Below, piece by piece: positions 48,369 through 56,411 of a stretch of DNA of 64,000 nt (within the stretch, counting starts at the first letter, position 1; every line of letters begins with the position of its first letter). Origin of the DNA: Aliivibrio_A kagoshimensis (GTDB lineage Bacteria > Pseudomonadota > Gammaproteobacteria > Enterobacterales > Vibrionaceae); NCBI RefSeq assembly GCF_050337105.1, contig NZ_JAKJSQ010000007.1, positions 1-64,000 on the forward strand. Reading direction: 5' to 3'. The notes beneath the pieces are model-generated. The model made no database searches, was not told the origin of the DNA, and was given only the letters and a program-made list of their open reading frames with translations. Both the position numbers and the translations under genes were made by a program.

Positions 48369-50117
48369 TTAATGACTTTTCATGCCGTTCGCTTCACGGG
48401 TACGTTCAACGATGTAATGGGATAAGTACGTGGCTAGGCCAACAATAACAACGGCAATGATGCCTAGGGCTGCGCCGGGGCCACGTCCTGCAGCACTTTG
48501 CATAAACACGTATAAACCATAAGCAAGCGGTGCATCTGATTCATTTGAAACCAACATTATGGTGGCAGATAGTTCAACTGCGGCGGTAGCAAAAGCGGTA
48601 ACAAATCCAGCAAGAATACCAGCGGCCATGAGTGGTACAACGATACGCCTCACGGTGGTAGCACGTGTTGCCCCTAAGTTTTCAGATGCCTCTTCTAAGG
48701 CTGGACTTACTTGCTGCAATGACGCCACACATGAGCGCAATGCATAAGGGAGACGACGAACAGAGAGCGCAATGACAATGATTCCCCACCACGTAGCCAT
48801 TGGAGCACCAGTAAATGGCATCTCGACATCGTAGAAACTTCTCAAGTAACCAATACCAAGTACCACACCAGGAACGGCAAGTGCAGCCATGGCACCAAAG
48901 TCTAACCATTTACGGCCAAGAATTTTGGTCCGCCAAACTAAGTAGGCAATTGCAGTACCTAGAATGACATCGGCTAAACCAGCCATGCCCGCATACATTA
49001 AGGTGTTTGCAATAAATCCAGACGCTTGATCAAAAGCCGTAGCATAGTGCGCCAGGGTATAAGCATCAGGGAGTGGGCTATAACTCCAGATGGTGCCGAA
49101 AGAGAGCAGTAATAGTGCGATATGAGGCGATAATACCAATAAGAGTAAGAAGATGATGACGCCATAACACATCACAAGTTCTTTGGGTTTTAGCTCGCGT
49201 TTAGAAAGACCACCGCCCCCTTTTTGAGTGGTTGAGTAATCTTTTCCTTTAAGAGCAAGAAAGGCGATCCACAGGGCGAATACCGAAAAGGCCACCAAGA
49301 TAACCGAGATAACGTAACCCATAGGATCACTGATACCGACTGAGGTAATTCGTAAATACGCTTGTGGAGCCAGCATATTATTTACGTTAAGCAACAGAGG
49401 TGTGCCTAAATCATCAAAAACTTTGACAAACACCAGTGAAGCACCCGCCACATAACCTGGTAGGGCTAGTGGGAATACAATTTTTCGGAACAGTTTCAAC
49501 CCTGAAGAACCCAGAGATTGTGCAGACTCTTCCATTGAGCTATCAATGTTCTGTAGGGCTGCTGATAGATTAATGAGAATGAATGGGAAGTAGTGAACAC
49601 TCTGAACAAAAATCACACCGTTTAACCCTTCCATCACTGGAACGGTAAAGCCTAGATACTCATCCAATAACAGATTCATGGTACCGTTTTCACCAAACAA
49701 TAGCTGCATGGCAACCGCACCAATGAAGGGGGGCATGATCAATGGCACAATGCCCAATGTTTGGATAAGCACGGTACCACGAAATTTAAATCGACTGGTA
49801 AAGTAGGCCAGTGGTAGCGCGAATATTGACGCTAAGATCACCGACATAAAGGCGACATAGAAAGAGTTAAAAAATGACTCTCTAAACAGGCTACTGCTAA
49901 AGAAATCGACAAAGTTAACCAGTGACAATGCACCGGATTGGTCTTGAAAAGCGACATAGATAACTTTCAAAACAGGAACAAATAGGAATACCAAAATAAA
50001 AGCGGCAATAGTCAGAGCGGCTAAATAGAGGCCCCAATCTTCTCTGATTTTTTTTAGCAAACTCTTGTGTTGGGCTGATTTAGAGCTGCTTTTCTGTGGT
50101 AACGACACCGTACTCAT
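48369..50117 (-). CDS. ABC transporter permease, fused double-domain, AfuB/FbpB type
   Basis: 582 aa from MSTVSLPQKSSSKSAQ; GGAG lies 6 bases upstream of this ATG, and the longer in-frame starts are not supported. Two tandem permease halves with about 12 membrane segments and two EAA-type loops (MEESAQSLGSSGLKLFRKIVFPLALPG near 205, and LEEASENLGATRATTVRRIVVPL near 490), the fused arrangement of the FbpB/AfuB family. It lies 17 bp before the ATPase gene and 77 bp after the binding protein. Confidence 0.9.
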   Translation of the reverse strand: MSTVSLPQKSSSKSAQHKSLLKKIREDWGLYLAALTIAAFILVFLFVPVLKVIYVAFQDQSGALSLVNFVDFFSSSLFRESFFNSFYVAFMSVILASIFALPLAYFTSRFKFRGTVLIQTLGIVPLIMPPFIGAVAMQLLFGENGTMNLLLDEYLGFTVPVMEGLNGVIFVQSVHYFPFILINLSAALQNIDSSMEESAQSLGSSGLKLFRKIVFPLALPGYVAGASLVFVKVFDDLGTPLLLNVNNMLAPQAYLRITSVGISDPMGYVISVILVAFSVFALWIAFLALKGKDYSTTQKGGGGLSKRELKPKELVMCYGVIIFLLLLVLSPHIALLLLSFGTIWSYSPLPDAYTLAHYATAFDQASGFIANTLMYAGMAGLADVILGTAIAYLVWRTKILGRKWLDFGAMAALAVPGVVLGIGYLRSFYDVEMPFTGAPMATWWGIIVIALSVRRLPYALRSCVASLQQVSPALEEASENLGATRATTVRRIVVPLMAAGILAGFVTAFATAAVELSATIMLVSNESDAPLAYGLYVFMQSAAGRGPGAALGIIAVVIVGLATYLSHYIVERTREANGMKSH

Positions 50118-50194
50118 GGCTGTCTCCATTACAGATGGGTAAAAGGCTGCGAGGGAACTATCCCTCACAGCTAGAGGGTTTAAGGGTTATTGGG

Positions 50195-51535
50195 TTACAG
50201 TAGGTCTAAAGCTTGCTCAGCAAGTTCTTCAGCCTTCTCGTAATTCATAACCACTTGTTTATCCCACGACTGTTCAATCTCAGCTTGTCGAGCACCAACC
50301 TTATCGGTCGCTTTCTTACGCTTCTTGGTGAAAACCGCAGCGAACTCAGGATCAGAGGCTTGTTTAGCGGTAATTGGCAGTTGATTGATCAGCTCTTTTG
50401 CTTGAGCAACTAGCGCCAGTGCTGCTTGGTTATTTGCCGCTTTGGCTTTGGTTTCAGCCTCTTGAATTTCTTGAGTGGCTTCACGAAGCTCATCGAGGCG
50501 GTAGGTGATCATTACATCAAACAGACTGTTTACGACGTTATAACGTGATTTTGAGAGGTTTAAATCAAAATCGACTGAACCGATATCTTGGCCTGTGAAT
50601 GGGTTTGGAAAACTGTCAGGCGCTTTAGAGTAAACGGCAGGGTTAACAGGTAAACGCTGAATTTTCTCATTGAGTAGCAGTTCCTGTCCCTCTTCAGAGA
50701 GAAGGAAATCAATAAAGGCATTCGCATTTTCTGGGTGTGGGGCGTTATTAATCTTACCGACATTCGCAGGAACCAGAGAGGTGACGCTTGGGTAGTGGAA
50801 GTCGACAGGGAAACCGCTGGCTTTGGATGAGAAGCCGAAGAAATCGATAACGATACCAACGCCAAATGCACCACTGTTTACGCCATCAGGTACCCCAAAG
50901 CTTCGTTCTGTAACCGTTTTAAAGTTGCCTGACATTGCTTTAAGTGCAGCCCAGCCATCTTGCCAGCCTTTACCTTGAATGATTGCTTCAACGGTTAAGT
51001 GAGTGGTTCCTGAACGAGAAGGTGCTGACATCCCTACATGCTTGTAGTAGACAGGGTCAGCAAGATCGACCCACTCTTTAGGGATAGGCAGTTTTTTCGC
51101 TTTCATGTAACGTTCGTTCCACATGATGCCGTAACCTGATAATGCAAAACCTTTGTAGTATCCGGCGGGATCATTAATTGGGAAAGAACCTACTTTTTCT
51201 GGAATGCCCTCAACAGAGGAGTCATATTTGGCGAGCAAGTTATTGTCTTTTAAAACCTCAAAGGCATCTGGTGCCGATGCCCAGAAAATATCAGACGCAT
51301 TTTTAGAGGATGTCTCTTGTACGTACTTGATGCCCGACGTGGTTTTTTTCTTCAATATTTCTACTTTTACGTTCGGGTATTTTTTTTCAAATGCACTTTT
51401 ATAGACATCCGTAACATCATTAGAAAACGACGTAACGATAACCAGCTTGTCTTCCATTGCATTTGCTATTGAACTGAAGCCTAAAGCTGAAGTAATTGCA
51501 CAGCTAAGAGTCAGTAGTTTCCATCCATTTTTCAT
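50195..51535 (-). CDS. ABC transporter periplasmic binding protein, AfuA/PgtC-like
   Basis: 446 aa from MKNGWKLLTLSCAITSALGFSSIANA, a clear signal peptide cut after ANA; GGAG precedes this ATG. Extracellular solute-binding fold with LVIVTSFSNDVTDVYKSAFEKKYP at the mature N-terminus and the ligand-loop candidate MSAPSRSGTTHLTVEAI. The paired tyrosines that bind iron in FbpA are not visible (VIDFFGF in the matching region). After about residue 345 comes a long helical, charged extension (EIQEAETKAKAANNQAALAL) that most family members lack. It is paralogous to the sensor-operon protein at 55062-56303. Ligand inferred to be a phosphorylated metabolite. Confidence 0.88.
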   Translation of the reverse strand: MKNGWKLLTLSCAITSALGFSSIANAMEDKLVIVTSFSNDVTDVYKSAFEKKYPNVKVEILKKKTTSGIKYVQETSSKNASDIFWASAPDAFEVLKDNNLLAKYDSSVEGIPEKVGSFPINDPAGYYKGFALSGYGIMWNERYMKAKKLPIPKEWVDLADPVYYKHVGMSAPSRSGTTHLTVEAIIQGKGWQDGWAALKAMSGNFKTVTERSFGVPDGVNSGAFGVGIVIDFFGFSSKASGFPVDFHYPSVTSLVPANVGKINNAPHPENANAFIDFLLSEEGQELLLNEKIQRLPVNPAVYSKAPDSFPNPFTGQDIGSVDFDLNLSKSRYNVVNSLFDVMITYRLDELREATQEIQEAETKAKAANNQAALALVAQAKELINQLPITAKQASDPEFAAVFTKKRKKATDKVGARQAEIEQSWDKQVVMNYEKAEELAEQALDLL

Positions 51536-51594
51536 AGTTTCGCTCCGTAAGCGTAGGTACATTAATGAAGTACTGCTTAATTCGAAACGACTAT

Positions 51595-51612
51595 TACAAC
51601 TCTTGTGCCAAC
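51595..51612 (-). promoter_or_regulatory. Sigma-54 promoter of the Afu-like ABC operon
   Basis: On the minus strand TTGGCACAAGAGTTGTA: the -24 element TTGGCAC and the -12 element TTGT have exactly 10 bases between GG and the -12 G. The predicted transcript starts about 50 nt before the binding-protein start. The neighbouring gene encodes a sigma-54 activator, which supports it. The -12 dinucleotide is GT where GC is the consensus. Confidence 0.8.
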
Positions 51613-51710
51613 AATTGAACAATTTTATCTATTTGAATTATAAGAAATATAATATGATCGCTCTATATTGATGAGTCATATTCGTGAATGAATTGTTAAT
51701 AATATGTTAC

Positions 51711-53090
51711 CTATGACTCATCAAATGCGATATCAGTGTGATCTCTATCGTGTTCATTGAGGTAATCTTCACGCTTTAGGTCAAACTTCTTCATTCTTAA
51801 GTAGAGGTTTTTACGTGGAATATCCAGATGTTCAGCCGTTTTTCCTATCTGCCCCTCAAACAGTCGTAAGGTGCTATCGATGATGGTGTACTCACACTGG
51901 TTAAGCTGGGCGCCTAGGCTCTGAGGTTGTGAACTGGTGTCTGGCTGTATGATGTCGGAAATGCCTAATACGATTCGATCTGCTTCATTCATTAATTCAC
52001 GAACATTGCCTGGCCATTCATGGTTGATTAACTGGTTAAAATGACTTGGGAGAAGCACTGGCGATCGACGTTGGTGGCGTTTTTCAGCTTGGTTGATAAA
52101 GTGGCTGAGCAGCAGTGGAATGTCCTCTTTTCTCTGGCGCAGTGTGGGAATGTCTAATGAGGCAACATTTAATCGATAATAGAGGTCTTCGCGGAAAATG
52201 CCCGATGTTGAGCAGAGTCGTAGATCGGATTTGGAGGCCGATATTACTTTAAGATCGACCTCTATGATCTGATTACTACCCACCCTTTCAAGCTCCCCCT
52301 CCTGAATCACGCGCAACAATCTTATTTGCGCAGTCAGTGGCATGCTCTCAATTTCATCAAGAAATAGAGTTCCTCCGGAAGCGTGCTCTATTTTGCCAAT
52401 GCGTTTTTTACTGGCTCCAGTAAAACTCCCAACCTCATGGCCAAACAGTTCGGATTCGATCAAGTTTTCTGGAAGGGCTCCACAGTTAATGGCAACGAAA
52501 TGGTGTTGGCTGCGATCTGAAAACGTATGTAAAGCACGGGCAATTTTCTCTTTTCCAGTGCCAGTCTCACCGTTTAAGACAATGTTCACATCAGCATTGG
52601 CCAAGGTGAGTAGTCGATGTTTCAGTTTTACCATGGCATCAGATTGACCAATCAATAGCTCATCCAGGCTGATGTGCCTTGGCGATTCTGATTTTAGTCG
52701 GCGGTTTTCTAAGGTTAAGGTACGGTGCTTTATCGCCTTATCCACAATACCAAGCAGGTGCTCTGGATGCAGCGGCTTTTCAAGAAAATCAAACGCGCCC
52801 TCTTTAACACAGTTCAGAGCCATCTCAATATCAGCATGACCGGAAATGAGAATAAAGGGTAACTCAGGATCAATGGTATGCACCTGTTTCATGAAGGTGA
52901 TGCCATCCATGCTTGGCATACGAATATCGGAAACCACAATATAATTTGAATCGTAGTGCAGTTTCGGGATCGCATTATCCGGTGTTGAGAAGGCCGAAAC
53001 AGTGAAGTTTTTTAACTGCAGTATTTCACTGAGACTCTCTCGTAGCTCTTGATTATCTTCAACTAAAATTACGTGTGCTTGATGAGGCAT
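51711..53090 (-). CDS. Sigma-54-dependent response regulator, PgtA/DctD-like
   Basis: 459 aa. Receiver domain with Asp in YIVVSDIRMPSMDG (about 54), AAA+ domain with Walker A GETGTGKEK (about 175), sigma-54 contact loop GSFTGA (usual consensus GAFTGA), Walker B GGTLFLDEIE, and a Fis-type C-terminal helix-turn-helix (GKTAEHLDIPRKNLYLRMKK). Its start overlaps the kinase gene by 22 bp. It is the last gene of the sensor operon and lies 176 bp upstream of the transporter operon, whose sigma-54 promoter it most likely activates. Confidence 0.92.
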   Translation of the reverse strand: MPHQAHVILVEDNQELRESLSEILQLKNFTVSAFSTPDNAIPKLHYDSNYIVVSDIRMPSMDGITFMKQVHTIDPELPFILISGHADIEMALNCVKEGAFDFLEKPLHPEHLLGIVDKAIKHRTLTLENRRLKSESPRHISLDELLIGQSDAMVKLKHRLLTLANADVNIVLNGETGTGKEKIARALHTFSDRSQHHFVAINCGALPENLIESELFGHEVGSFTGASKKRIGKIEHASGGTLFLDEIESMPLTAQIRLLRVIQEGELERVGSNQIIEVDLKVISASKSDLRLCSTSGIFREDLYYRLNVASLDIPTLRQRKEDIPLLLSHFINQAEKRHQRRSPVLLPSHFNQLINHEWPGNVRELMNEADRIVLGISDIIQPDTSSQPQSLGAQLNQCEYTIIDSTLRLFEGQIGKTAEHLDIPRKNLYLRMKKFDLKREDYLNEHDRDHTDIAFDES

Positions 53091-55078
53091 AAGCGGATCT
53101 CCGTTCCTTGGTTGATCTGCGAAGATAGGGTGATATTACCACCGAAATCTTTAATGATATTATGAGAAATTGACATGCCTAACCCAAGCCCTTCACCAAC
53201 CTCTTTGGTGGTGTAGAAGGGTTCAAATATATTTTGAGGCCGGTCACTGTCTATGCCACAACCGTTGTCGGTAATGGTCAGTACAATCTGTTCGTTGTTA
53301 ATAGCTGAACTGTGGATCTGTATGAGAGGCGTTAAGGTTTGATGTTGTTGTCGTACCTTAATCGCATCAATCGCGTTACTGATTAAATTTACTATGACCT
53401 GTTCTAATCGAATAGGATCAGCCAGTACTGAGTGGCTATCATCAATGGTGAGTGCAAACCATTGGTCAGTAATTTGTGTATCGGTAAATAGCGAGATACT
53501 GTCCTCAACCACCCTGTTTAATGAGGTTGAGCTGAGTTTTCCGCTGCTCTTTCTTGAGAAAGATTTAAGATGCTGACATAACTTAGTCGCGCGATCGGTG
53601 ATGTTATTGATTTTCTCTAACTTCAATGCCAACGAGTCAAACTGTTGCTGCTCTAAGTACTGGTTAGCCAAATAGGTGTTGGATTTAATGGCCGCCAGCG
53701 GTTGACTAAATTCGTGTACGATCCCCGCGGTTAATTGACCTAGCATTGCGAGTTTGCTGGCTTGGGTTAACTCATTTTGGGTATTACGTAGGTCGTTTTC
53801 CGTCTGTACTCGATGCGCAATCTCCTCTTTTAGCTTGTCGTTCGTCTGTTCAAGTTGTTGAGTATATTGCTGGATACGCAGTGCATTGGTATTAAATACC
53901 TGAGTGGCTTGAGAGAGCTTCGCTAACTCATCATTTCCACGTACTTGTGTTGGGGTTAAGGTCTCTCCCATTGCGAGATGTCGCATACTTCTTAAAATTG
54001 TAGAGAGTCGATTAAGCAGTTGAGACTTCAAGTACCAACCAACCACGAGCGATAAAACGGCGACACAAATGATGGTAATAGTTAGGTTTTTTTGACTCTT
54101 CACCATGGCATCAGAGAGTGCTTGAATGGAGGACTCAGTATCATGTTGAGCTTGAATAACGGCTTGAGTCACGATCAGCTTTACTCTCTGAATGAGGTAT
54201 TGGTTCTCAAGCAACAGTTCTTTATTCGCTTCTTGTAGTTGCAGGGCTTTTAAACTGACTTGAATGACATTGTTGCTGTCATTGATACGTAGGTTTAGCT
54301 GTTCAGCAATCTGTCTGATGGTAACAGTACTGGGAATTGTCACCAGTAGGTGAAGTTGTTGTTTGATGGCAAAGAATGTTTCATCAATCACACTTTGAGT
54401 AGAGAGAATTTCTGAACGAGTAGACAGTAGGGTTGAGCGCTGCAATAGGTCAAAGACGAGATTAATGTTTGTTTCAAGCGTCAGCAGCTGATGGCGAATA
54501 TCACTCTGCGTACCAAGGGTTTTAATCTCTTGGTGAGTTAACGTTCTGTTTTGACTTAGGCGTTTAATGAGTAAATTGAGGTTATAGATACTGTCATTAA
54601 TAAGAGGAGTGATCTCATCAATAAACTCGATCTGCATCCAGTGAAGAAGTTGCCTCTTCTCCTCTTTTTGACTCTGTATTGTCAGTCGTAATCGAGCATT
54701 GATATTCAGTGAGGAGATGTTCTCAGTGATTGCTTCTTTTAAAAATATCAGTTCATGATGACTTTCTGGAACGATACCTTGTTGGCTAAATTGAGAGAGC
54801 TTTGGCAGGCTGGTGGTCAAGCGTTGATAAGCGGATGTTAAGCTCACTTTATCTTTCGCCAGCATTAAGTTCGTCGCATCGGTGGCGATCTGTCCTCCGA
54901 TTTCAGCAAACAATGATGCAGCAGCAATCGTTGGTATCTGTTCGGTGGAAACTCGTTCTACCGAATTGGTTAGCTTTTGAAAAGAGAAGGTGGTTGATAC
55001 CATGAACGAGATAGCGATACAGCCTAACAATAGGTAGAGGGCGAGAATACGGGTAGCAATGCTATTTCTCTTTTGCAT
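53069..55078 (-). CDS. Membrane sensor histidine kinase, PgtB-like
   Basis: 669 aa. TM1 at about 10-32 and TM2 at about 335-355 flank a large helical periplasmic domain of about 300 residues. A HAMP-like segment and coiled coil follow, then HisKA with the His in GIVHEFSQPLAAIKSN (about 453) and HATPase (DNGCGIDSD, GEGLGLGMSISHNIIKDFGG). DctB/PgtB class. Start overlaps the upstream binding-protein gene by 17 bp. The periplasmic domain would receive the signal from that binding protein, as proposed for PgtC-PgtB in Salmonella. Confidence 0.9.
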   Translation of the reverse strand: MQKRNSIATRILALYLLLGCIAISFMVSTTFSFQKLTNSVERVSTEQIPTIAAASLFAEIGGQIATDATNLMLAKDKVSLTSAYQRLTTSLPKLSQFSQQGIVPESHHELIFLKEAITENISSLNINARLRLTIQSQKEEKRQLLHWMQIEFIDEITPLINDSIYNLNLLIKRLSQNRTLTHQEIKTLGTQSDIRHQLLTLETNINLVFDLLQRSTLLSTRSEILSTQSVIDETFFAIKQQLHLLVTIPSTVTIRQIAEQLNLRINDSNNVIQVSLKALQLQEANKELLLENQYLIQRVKLIVTQAVIQAQHDTESSIQALSDAMVKSQKNLTITIICVAVLSLVVGWYLKSQLLNRLSTILRSMRHLAMGETLTPTQVRGNDELAKLSQATQVFNTNALRIQQYTQQLEQTNDKLKEEIAHRVQTENDLRNTQNELTQASKLAMLGQLTAGIVHEFSQPLAAIKSNTYLANQYLEQQQFDSLALKLEKINNITDRATKLCQHLKSFSRKSSGKLSSTSLNRVVEDSISLFTDTQITDQWFALTIDDSHSVLADPIRLEQVIVNLISNAIDAIKVRQQHQTLTPLIQIHSSAINNEQIVLTITDNGCGIDSDRPQNIFEPFYTTKEVGEGLGLGMSISHNIIKDFGGNITLSSQINQGTEIRLCLIKHT

Positions 55079-56303
55079 TTAACACCTCTGGCTCTTTTCC
55101 GTCGACTAATAGCTGGGTTGCTTTCTCTAGTTGGAGGTTGGAAATTTGGCGCCACTGCTGGCTAATTCGCTGATAAAACTCATGGTGTTTATTGATTGGG
55201 CTTAAGCGTCTGTTGAGCTCCGGGTCACTGGCGACGGACTCTGCAATGGGCGTTTGAGTCGCTCGTTGTTTACTTTGACGTTTCAATGCGGGATAGAGAA
55301 CGCTATCGATGGAGTACCATTCACGCCAAAAAACACCGAGTTCGTTGATTCGATGACTGATCATTTGATCAAAGAGCGTGTTGACTACATGGTAACGACT
55401 GGCAGATAAGGCGAGATCGAAATGAAAAGGCGTCGCACTTTCAACCCGTTGCTTGTTTTCTAAAGAGATACGGTTGACACTCGGTAGGCTGAGTAGTGAT
55501 TGCCCCTGTTCAGAGAGTAAAAACGAGACAAAAACTCGGCTAATCATCTCCTGCTCAGTGGAAGCGGTGATCGCCACTGTTGCTGGTAACAGTGGAGTAT
55601 TAGGCAGAGGTGCAAAACCAACATTGTGGCCACTGTCTAGTGCACTGCGGTAAAAAAAGTCCACAACAGGAGCAATGCCAAAACGCTGTTTTAAAATCCC
55701 TTCACGAACACCAAAACTCCGGGCTGTAATGGTCGCTAAATTCCCTCCTAACTGTTGTAACAGTGCCCAACCTTCATTCCAGCCATATTGCTGCAGTATC
55801 AGTTCGATCATCAAATGATTGGTGCCGGATCGCGAAGGAGCACTTAGGGCGATGGTGTGCTGATAGTGTGGCTTAAGAAGATCGTTCCAGTTAGAAGGGG
55901 GAGGAAGTTGATTATCAGATAAGAAATCATTGTGCCAAAAAAGGCCAAATTGAGACCAAGCAAATGTTTCAAAATGGTGCGGGCTACTTAAATTGATTTT
56001 TTGCAGCAACTGTTGCTGCTGTAACATCATCATGGCATCCGAAGAGCTTAACCACACAATATCGGGTTTTGGTTCTCTATTCTGTTGAATATGAGTAATG
56101 ACCGCTGGGGTGTTTTTATTAAATACTTTTACTAATAGTTGGGGGTTTTTCTGTTCAAATTCTTTGACGATTGGGAGATAAAAACTTTCAGGGAAAGAGG
56201 TTAATATCACCACTTTGTTTGGATTGGCTTTCACATAGAAAGAGAACGCACTGCCAATTATGATGGCGAAGAATAGGGTGTTAATCCAAGTGCGAACTGT
56301 CAT
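55062..56303 (-). CDS. Sensor-associated periplasmic binding protein, PgtC-like
   Basis: 413 aa with an N-terminal signal/anchor segment (INTLFFAIIIGSAFSFYVKA). The mature part begins VVILTSFPESFYLPIVKEFEQ. It shares with the transporter's binding protein the blocks SAPSRSGTNHLMIELI, GWNEGWALLQQLGGN, RSFGVREGI, FVSFLLSEQGQ and FDLALSASRYHVVNTLFDQMI, plus a helical C-terminal extension. First gene of an overlapping operon with the kinase and regulator, the same three components as Salmonella pgtCBA. Inferred to present ligand to the kinase and not to the ABC permease. Confidence 0.86.
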   Translation of the reverse strand: MTVRTWINTLFFAIIIGSAFSFYVKANPNKVVILTSFPESFYLPIVKEFEQKNPQLLVKVFNKNTPAVITHIQQNREPKPDIVWLSSSDAMMMLQQQQLLQKINLSSPHHFETFAWSQFGLFWHNDFLSDNQLPPPSNWNDLLKPHYQHTIALSAPSRSGTNHLMIELILQQYGWNEGWALLQQLGGNLATITARSFGVREGILKQRFGIAPVVDFFYRSALDSGHNVGFAPLPNTPLLPATVAITASTEQEMISRVFVSFLLSEQGQSLLSLPSVNRISLENKQRVESATPFHFDLALSASRYHVVNTLFDQMISHRINELGVFWREWYSIDSVLYPALKRQSKQRATQTPIAESVASDPELNRRLSPINKHHEFYQRISQQWRQISNLQLEKATQLLVDGKEPEVLNAKEK

Positions 56304-56411
56304 AGCAACCTCTATTAGTTAATTTAGCTAATAGAGAGTCTTTCAAAAAAACATAAATTTAACAAAACTGAAACAGTAAACTGTGAACAGAGAGACGAAT
56401 ATAAATCACGT

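Noticed and set aside
47269..51535. Ferric iron transporter FbpABC
   Set aside because: The binding protein lacks the visible paired tyrosines of FbpA, no Fur box was seen, and the context is a PgtCBA-like sensor with a sigma-54 promoter. Not excluded, but less likely.
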